DNA of 9,843 nt from NCBI GenBank assembly GCA_023260935.1, contig JALQTL010000320.1, positions 1 to 9,843 on the forward strand, in the 5' to 3' direction. This document shows, piece by piece, positions 6,740-9,843 of this stretch (position 1 is the first letter of the stretch; the number at the start of each line of letters is the position of its first letter). The notes under the pieces were generated by a model, which was not told the DNA's origin, ran no database searches, and worked only from the letters and a program-made list of their open reading frames with translations. The position numbers and the translations under genes were made by a program. The stretch is from Paracoccaceae bacterium (GTDB lineage Bacteria; Pseudomonadota; Alphaproteobacteria; Rhodobacterales; Rhodobacteraceae).

Positions 6740-6747
6740 CGGCCCCC

Positions 6748-8058
6748 CTAGCCGCGGCGCTTTTCCCGCAGCTTGGCGAAATAGTCGACACGCTTTTTCA
6801 GCTCTCGCTCGAACCCGCGTTCGGGCGGCAGGTAATAGACCGGGCGCTTCATGCCTTCGGGAAAGTAATCCTGTCCCGAAAAGCCATCCTCGGCGTCGTG
6901 GTCATAGGCATAGCCCGACCCATAGCCTATGTCCTTCATCATCTTGGTCGGCGCGTTCAGGATATGTTTGGGCGGCATCAGGCTGCCGGTTTCCCGCGCC
7001 GCGGCCCGGGCGGCCTTGTAGGCGACATAGACCGCGTTCGATTTCGGCGCCAGCGCCAGATAGACAACGGCATTGGCCAGCGCAAGTTCGCCTTCGGGGC
7101 TGCCCAGACGTTCATAGGTATTCCACGCATCAAGGCAGACCGCTTGCGCCTGCGGATCGGCAAGGCAGATGTCTTCAACCGCCATCCGCGTCAGGCGCCG
7201 GGCCAGAAAGCGCGGGTCTTCGCCGCCTTCCAGCATCCGCGCAAACCAGTAAAGCGCGGCATCCGGGTCAGACCCGCGCACCGATTTGTGCAGGGCCGAG
7301 ATCAGGTTGTAATGCTCTTCCCCCGACTTGTCGTATTTTGCCGCCCGCCGCATCAGCCTTGTGGCAAGGGCATCGCGGCCAAGGGGGCTGTCCACCTTCC
7401 ATGCCGCCACCTGTTCGATCAGGTTCAGAAGGGCGCGGCCGTCGCCATCGGCCATGTCCATCAACGCCTCGCGCGCTTCGCCCGTCAGGGGCAGCGCGCG
7501 GCCCAGTTCCTTTTCCGCCCGCTGCGCCAACCGTTCCAGATCCGCAAGCGACAGCCTTTCCAGCACAATCACCTGCGCCCGGCTCAGGACGGCGGCGTTC
7601 AACTCGAAGCTGGGGTTTTCCGTGGTGGCGCCGACCAGAAGAATGGTGCCGTCTTCCATGTGTGGCAGAAAACTGTCTTGCTGTGCCTTGTTGAAACGAT
7701 GGATTTCATCAACAAAAAGCAGCGTCCCCTGCCCGTTCTGGCGTCTGATCTTGGCAGATTCGAACACTTTCTTCAGATCGGGCACACCGGTGAAAATGGC
7801 ACTGATCTGCACGAAGGCCAGATCTGTCTCGCGCGCCAGAAGCCGGGCGATGGTGGTCTTGCCCACGCCGGGCGGCCCCCAGAGCACCAGCGAAGACAGG
7901 CTGCCGGCGGCCAGCATGGCACCCAAGGGGCCATCAGGGCCCAGCACATGTGCCTGCCCTATCACCTCGGCCAAGGTTTGCGGACGCAGCCGATCAGCCA
8001 GAGGCCGGGGGCCTTCGGCTTTGGGACTGACGGGAGAGGTATCGAACAGGTCGGCCAT
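6748..8058 (-). CDS. rarA: replication-associated recombination protein RarA (MgsA), AAA+ ATPase
   Basis: A cytoplasmic AAA+ ATPase related to clamp-loader subunits and to eukaryotic WRNIP1/Mgs1, acting at stalled replication forks. The 436 residues match the usual family length. MADLFD is followed by PLADRLRPQTLAEVIGQ (19-35), Walker A GPPGVGKTT (61-69), Walker B LLFVDEIHRFN (113-123), sensor 1 GATTENPSF (143-151) and the probable arginine finger R160 in LSRAQ. The family block KSVRGSDPDAALYW is at 258-271. The C-terminal oligomerisation region includes PKSNAVYVAYKAA (338-350) and the conserved YFPEGM (398-403). The gene starts 39 bases after the protease stop, without a clear ribosome binding site. 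Co-transcription with the protease gene is likely but not shown. Confidence 0.95.
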   Translation of the reverse strand: MADLFDTSPVSPKAEGPRPLADRLRPQTLAEVIGQAHVLGPDGPLGAMLAAGSLSSLVLWGPPGVGKTTIARLLARETDLAFVQISAIFTGVPDLKKVFESAKIRRQNGQGTLLFVDEIHRFNKAQQDSFLPHMEDGTILLVGATTENPSFELNAAVLSRAQVIVLERLSLADLERLAQRAEKELGRALPLTGEAREALMDMADGDGRALLNLIEQVAAWKVDSPLGRDALATRLMRRAAKYDKSGEEHYNLISALHKSVRGSDPDAALYWFARMLEGGEDPRFLARRLTRMAVEDICLADPQAQAVCLDAWNTYERLGSPEGELALANAVVYLALAPKSNAVYVAYKAARAAARETGSLMPPKHILNAPTKMMKDIGYGSGYAYDHDAEDGFSGQDYFPEGMKRPVYYLPPERGFERELKKRVDYFAKLREKRRG

Positions 8059-8097
8059 GGGCCAAGGTTACGCCGCCCGCGTCACCGGGGAAAGGGC

Positions 8098-9495
8098 TCA
8101 GAGCCGGAATTGCAGCTGCATCTTTCGGCCCTGACGGATCAGGTCGATGGCCCAGCGCCGTGACGGTTCTGCGGCGATGCGGGTCAGATCAGCGGTTGTT
8201 TCGACCGGCTGGCCATTCACCGCCAGAATGATATCGCCCGCCTGCAACCCGATCCGCGCCGCCAGATCTTCGGCCGCCGTGGCGATCACGCCGGTCTGCC
8301 CCATCGGCAAGCCCATTTCCGCCTGCACCGCCGGGTTGATCCGCGCCGCCGAAAGCCCGCGCAAGGCCACATCCGCCGTGATGGTCACGGCTTCCCGCGG
8401 GGGCGTATCAGGCGGGGCCACCAGCATCACATCCGCGGCATGCGCCCCGGAGGCGTTGAAATAGGTGACGGGCACCGTGGCACCGATGCCGCGCGCGGCC
8501 AGCCGGAAGATCATTTCCTGCGGCGTATTGGTGGGCGCGCCATCCAGCGAAAGCACAACATCACCGGGCCGCAGACCGGCCTTGGCAAAAGGGCTCTCGG
8601 GGTGAATTTCGCTCAGCACCACCCCGTCGGGCCGGTCAAGGCCCAGCGCCTCGGCCATGGCCGCATCCATCGCCTGCCCCGTCACCCCGGCCCAGGGCCG
8701 CTGAAACCGGTTGGCCCCGGCCTCGGCCTGCCGTACCACCGTTTGCACAAGGTTTGACGGGATCGCAAAACCGATACCGTTCGACCCGCCCGACCGCGTC
8801 AGGATGGCGGTGTTGATCCCCACCAGCCTCCCCTGCATATCGACCAGCGCCCCGCCCGAATTGCCGGGGTTGATGGCCGCATCCGTCTGGATGAAATAGC
8901 CCCGCCCCTGCCCCACCGAACTGCGCGCCAACCCCGAGACGATACCGGAACTGACGGTCTGGCCCACGCCGAAAGGGTTGCCGATGGCCAGCACCAGATC
9001 GCCCACCTCCACACTGTCGGAATCGCGGAACGAAAGCGCGGGCAGGTCTTTGGCGCCGTTCAGCCGCAAGATCGCAAGGTCGGATTCCTCATCCCCCAGA
9101 ATGACCTCGGCCGCATATTCCCGCCGGTCGTTCAGCACCACGCGAATTTCGGTGGCCTGCCCGACAACATGGTAGTTCGATACCACGATGCCATCGCCAG
9201 AAACGATCACACCCGACCCGAGCGAGTTCTGCACACGCGGCTGGACCTGCCCGAAATCCTGAAAGAACTGGTCAAAGAAAGGGTCGCCCGCAAAGGGGCT
9301 GACCCGTTCGGCCACCACCCGGCTGGCATAGATGTTCACCACCGCCGGGGTTGCCGCCTTTACCACGGGCGAAAAGCTGATCGCGATATCCTCGCGCGAT
9401 GTGGGAGGTCTGATCTCCTCGGCCACTACCGGGCCAAAGGAAAGACAGGACAGCAGAACACCCGCCACCACGTCACGCAGAACGATGCCACGCAT
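8098..9495 (-). CDS. periplasmic Do/Deg-type serine endopeptidase with two PDZ domains
   Basis: A 465-residue HtrA/Do-family protease for periplasmic protein quality control. An N-terminal signal peptide (residues 1-25, likely cut after VVA, before EEIRPP) is followed by a trypsin-like domain with the full catalytic triad: H109 in SNYHVV, D139 in ESDLAIL and S213 in NPGNSGGA. Two PDZ domains follow, at about 265-350 (with SEIHPESPFAKAGLRPGD, 295-312) and about 380-465 (with ARIGLQAGDIILAVNG). The regulatory loop before the protease core is short, more like DegQ than DegP, so I leave the symbol open. The frame runs another 84 codons upstream, but ATG 9495 is chosen because it starts the signal peptide; a GGGGTG motif precedes it. 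First gene of the minus-strand housekeeping series. Confidence 0.94.
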   Translation of the reverse strand: MRGIVLRDVVAGVLLSCLSFGPVVAEEIRPPTSREDIAISFSPVVKAATPAVVNIYASRVVAERVSPFAGDPFFDQFFQDFGQVQPRVQNSLGSGVIVSGDGIVVSNYHVVGQATEIRVVLNDRREYAAEVILGDEESDLAILRLNGAKDLPALSFRDSDSVEVGDLVLAIGNPFGVGQTVSSGIVSGLARSSVGQGRGYFIQTDAAINPGNSGGALVDMQGRLVGINTAILTRSGGSNGIGFAIPSNLVQTVVRQAEAGANRFQRPWAGVTGQAMDAAMAEALGLDRPDGVVLSEIHPESPFAKAGLRPGDVVLSLDGAPTNTPQEMIFRLAARGIGATVPVTYFNASGAHAADVMLVAPPDTPPREAVTITADVALRGLSAARINPAVQAEMGLPMGQTGVIATAAEDLAARIGLQAGDIILAVNGQPVETTADLTRIAAEPSRRWAIDLIRQGRKMQLQFRL

Positions 9496-9707
9496 GAAGC
9501 ACCCCGCATCAGGTAAGATCAGGCCCCGGGTATGCCACCACCTCACCGCGAAGACAACGCCCCCGGGCCGGCAGGCCCGCCCGACGCCAACCACATTTGC
9601 GCGAGCCATGCCAAGGTCCATGCCCCCGCGCCTTCGGGGAACAGCCTTCCCCAAAGGCCGCCCCCCCGGTAACATCATCCCAGCCGCAAGGGACGGGAGT
9701 TGCTGGC
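9496..9707. other. divergent intergenic region between the protease gene and the MHYT gene
   Basis: About 212 bases that should hold the promoters of both flanking genes. For the protease, a weak pair on the minus strand is TTGTCT and CATACC with a 17-base spacer, in the 9530-9560 interval. I saw no convincing plus-strand promoter. Apart from the long inverted repeat listed separately, there is a 6-base-pair GC stem (CGGGCC/GGCCCG, 9564-9579, loop GGCA). Frames that stay open through this region in either direction look like high-GC chance frames and resemble no protein family I know. Confidence 0.4.
9630..9658. repeat. near-perfect inverted repeat in the divergent gap
   Basis: GCCTTCGGGGAA (9630-9641) and TTCCCCAAAGGC (9647-9658) form a 12-position stem with a single mismatch (C9635 opposite A9653) around a 5-base loop, CAGCC. 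It lies 50 bases before the MHYT start and about 135 bases before the protease start. It could be an operator for a dimeric regulator of one or both genes, or an RNA hairpin in the MHYT leader. No T-run follows on either strand, so it is unlikely to be a terminator. Confidence 0.55.
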
Positions 9708-9843
9708 TTGCTCGAATACACCCATGACTGGCGCCTTGTCGTTGCATCCTTTGCCATCGCCCTGATGGCAGGGTTTACCGGCCTGTCCCTGACGCGGGGC
9801 GCGTCGCGGCTGGATGTGCCGCGGCGCAAGGCCGTGGTGTCGA
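9708..9843 (+). CDS. MHYT-domain membrane signalling protein, N-terminal fragment (cut by window end)
   Basis: The first 45 codons of a plus-strand gene divergent from the protease. The start is taken as TTG at 9708, eight bases after GGGAG; no in-frame ATG precedes it. The fragment starts LEYTHDWRLVVASFAIALMA, a first membrane helix, and continues GFTGLSLTRGASRLDVPRRK. This matches the opening repeat of the MHYT sensory module (helix, then a short polar stretch ahead of the GxxMHYxAM-type motif, which would lie outside the window). Such modules usually precede GGDEF/EAL domains that make or break cyclic-di-GMP, or histidine kinase domains. Which output domain follows cannot be told here. The assignment rests on a short fragment. 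Confidence 0.65.
   Translation, partial: MLEYTHDWRLVVASFAIALMAGFTGLSLTRGASRLDVPRRKAVVS

Noticed and set aside
6670..6747. Fluoride riboswitch upstream of crcB
   Set aside because: The gap is short and I could not find the conserved sequence blocks or the pseudoknot arrangement of the crcB motif.
6481..8163. A 560-codon open frame on the plus strand opposite rarA and crcB
   Set aside because: It has no family motifs and spans two genes plus their gap on the other strand, and the minus-strand products carry complete catalytic motifs.
9430..9495. Lipoprotein signal (LLSC) in the protease leader peptide
   Set aside because: The sequence is only a partial lipobox and the hydrophobic region before the cysteine is too short; a normal signal peptidase I site (VVA before EE) fits better.
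9496..9747. N-terminal extension of the protease frame by 84 codons
   Set aside because: It would place a signal peptide in the middle of the protein, has no similarity to Do proteases, and overlaps the start of the divergent MHYT gene.
1..9843. A defence, mobile or otherwise novel gene system
   Set aside because: Every sizeable minus-strand gene belongs to a well-known family, base composition is even, and there are no direct repeats, integrase or transposase remnants, or unexplained gene clusters.

Overview
The window reads as an ordinary chromosomal segment of a GC-rich alphaproteobacterium, most likely of the Rhodobacter/Paracoccus group (Rhodobacteraceae sensu lato). The clues are a four-gene polar amino acid ABC operon of the Aap/Bzt type in bztABCD order, an ATP12-type F1-ATPase assembly chaperone (typical of alphaproteobacteria and mitochondria), and the start of an MHYT-domain signalling protein. 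Species assignment is inference. No rRNA, tRNA, CRISPR array, insertion sequence, integrase or phage gene is visible.

Layout. All genes except the last run on the minus strand, so the map is best read from right to left. From 9495 down to 4548 lies a housekeeping series: a periplasmic Do/Deg-type serine protease (8098-9495), the AAA+ ATPase RarA/MgsA (6748-8058), the fluoride channel CrcB/Fluc (6295-6669), an RluC-type 23S rRNA pseudouridine synthase (5252-6298) and the ATP12 chaperone (4548-5255). The last three overlap by four bases at each junction (ATGA, then GTGA) and are almost certainly one translationally coupled unit. After a 242-base gap comes the bzt operon for glutamate/glutamine/aspartate/asparagine uptake: periplasmic binding protein bztA (3289-4305), permeases bztB (1880-3157) and bztC (448-1878), and ATPase bztD (1-436, cut by the window edge). 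At the right edge a plus-strand gene starts at 9708 (MHYT domain, cut by the window end), divergent from the protease gene.

How the genes work together. BztA captures acidic amino acids and their amides in the periplasm, BztB and BztC form the membrane channel, and BztD powers transport. Beyond the overlapping crcB-rluC-atp12 group there is no functional theme to the housekeeping series: protein quality control, replication-fork maintenance, fluoride export, ribosome modification and ATP synthase assembly.

The most interesting material is non-coding. The bztA leader holds three predicted stem-loops, one of which, read on the plus strand, looks like a complete intrinsic terminator although no plus-strand gene precedes it. 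The bztA-bztB gap holds a GC-rich hairpin just after the bztA stop and a 56-base three-way-junction-like fold ending beside the bztB ribosome binding site. Together they suggest that the binding protein is uncoupled from the membrane subunits at RNA level. The protease/MHYT divergent gap carries a long near-perfect inverted repeat. I found no convincing evidence of a new multi-gene system.
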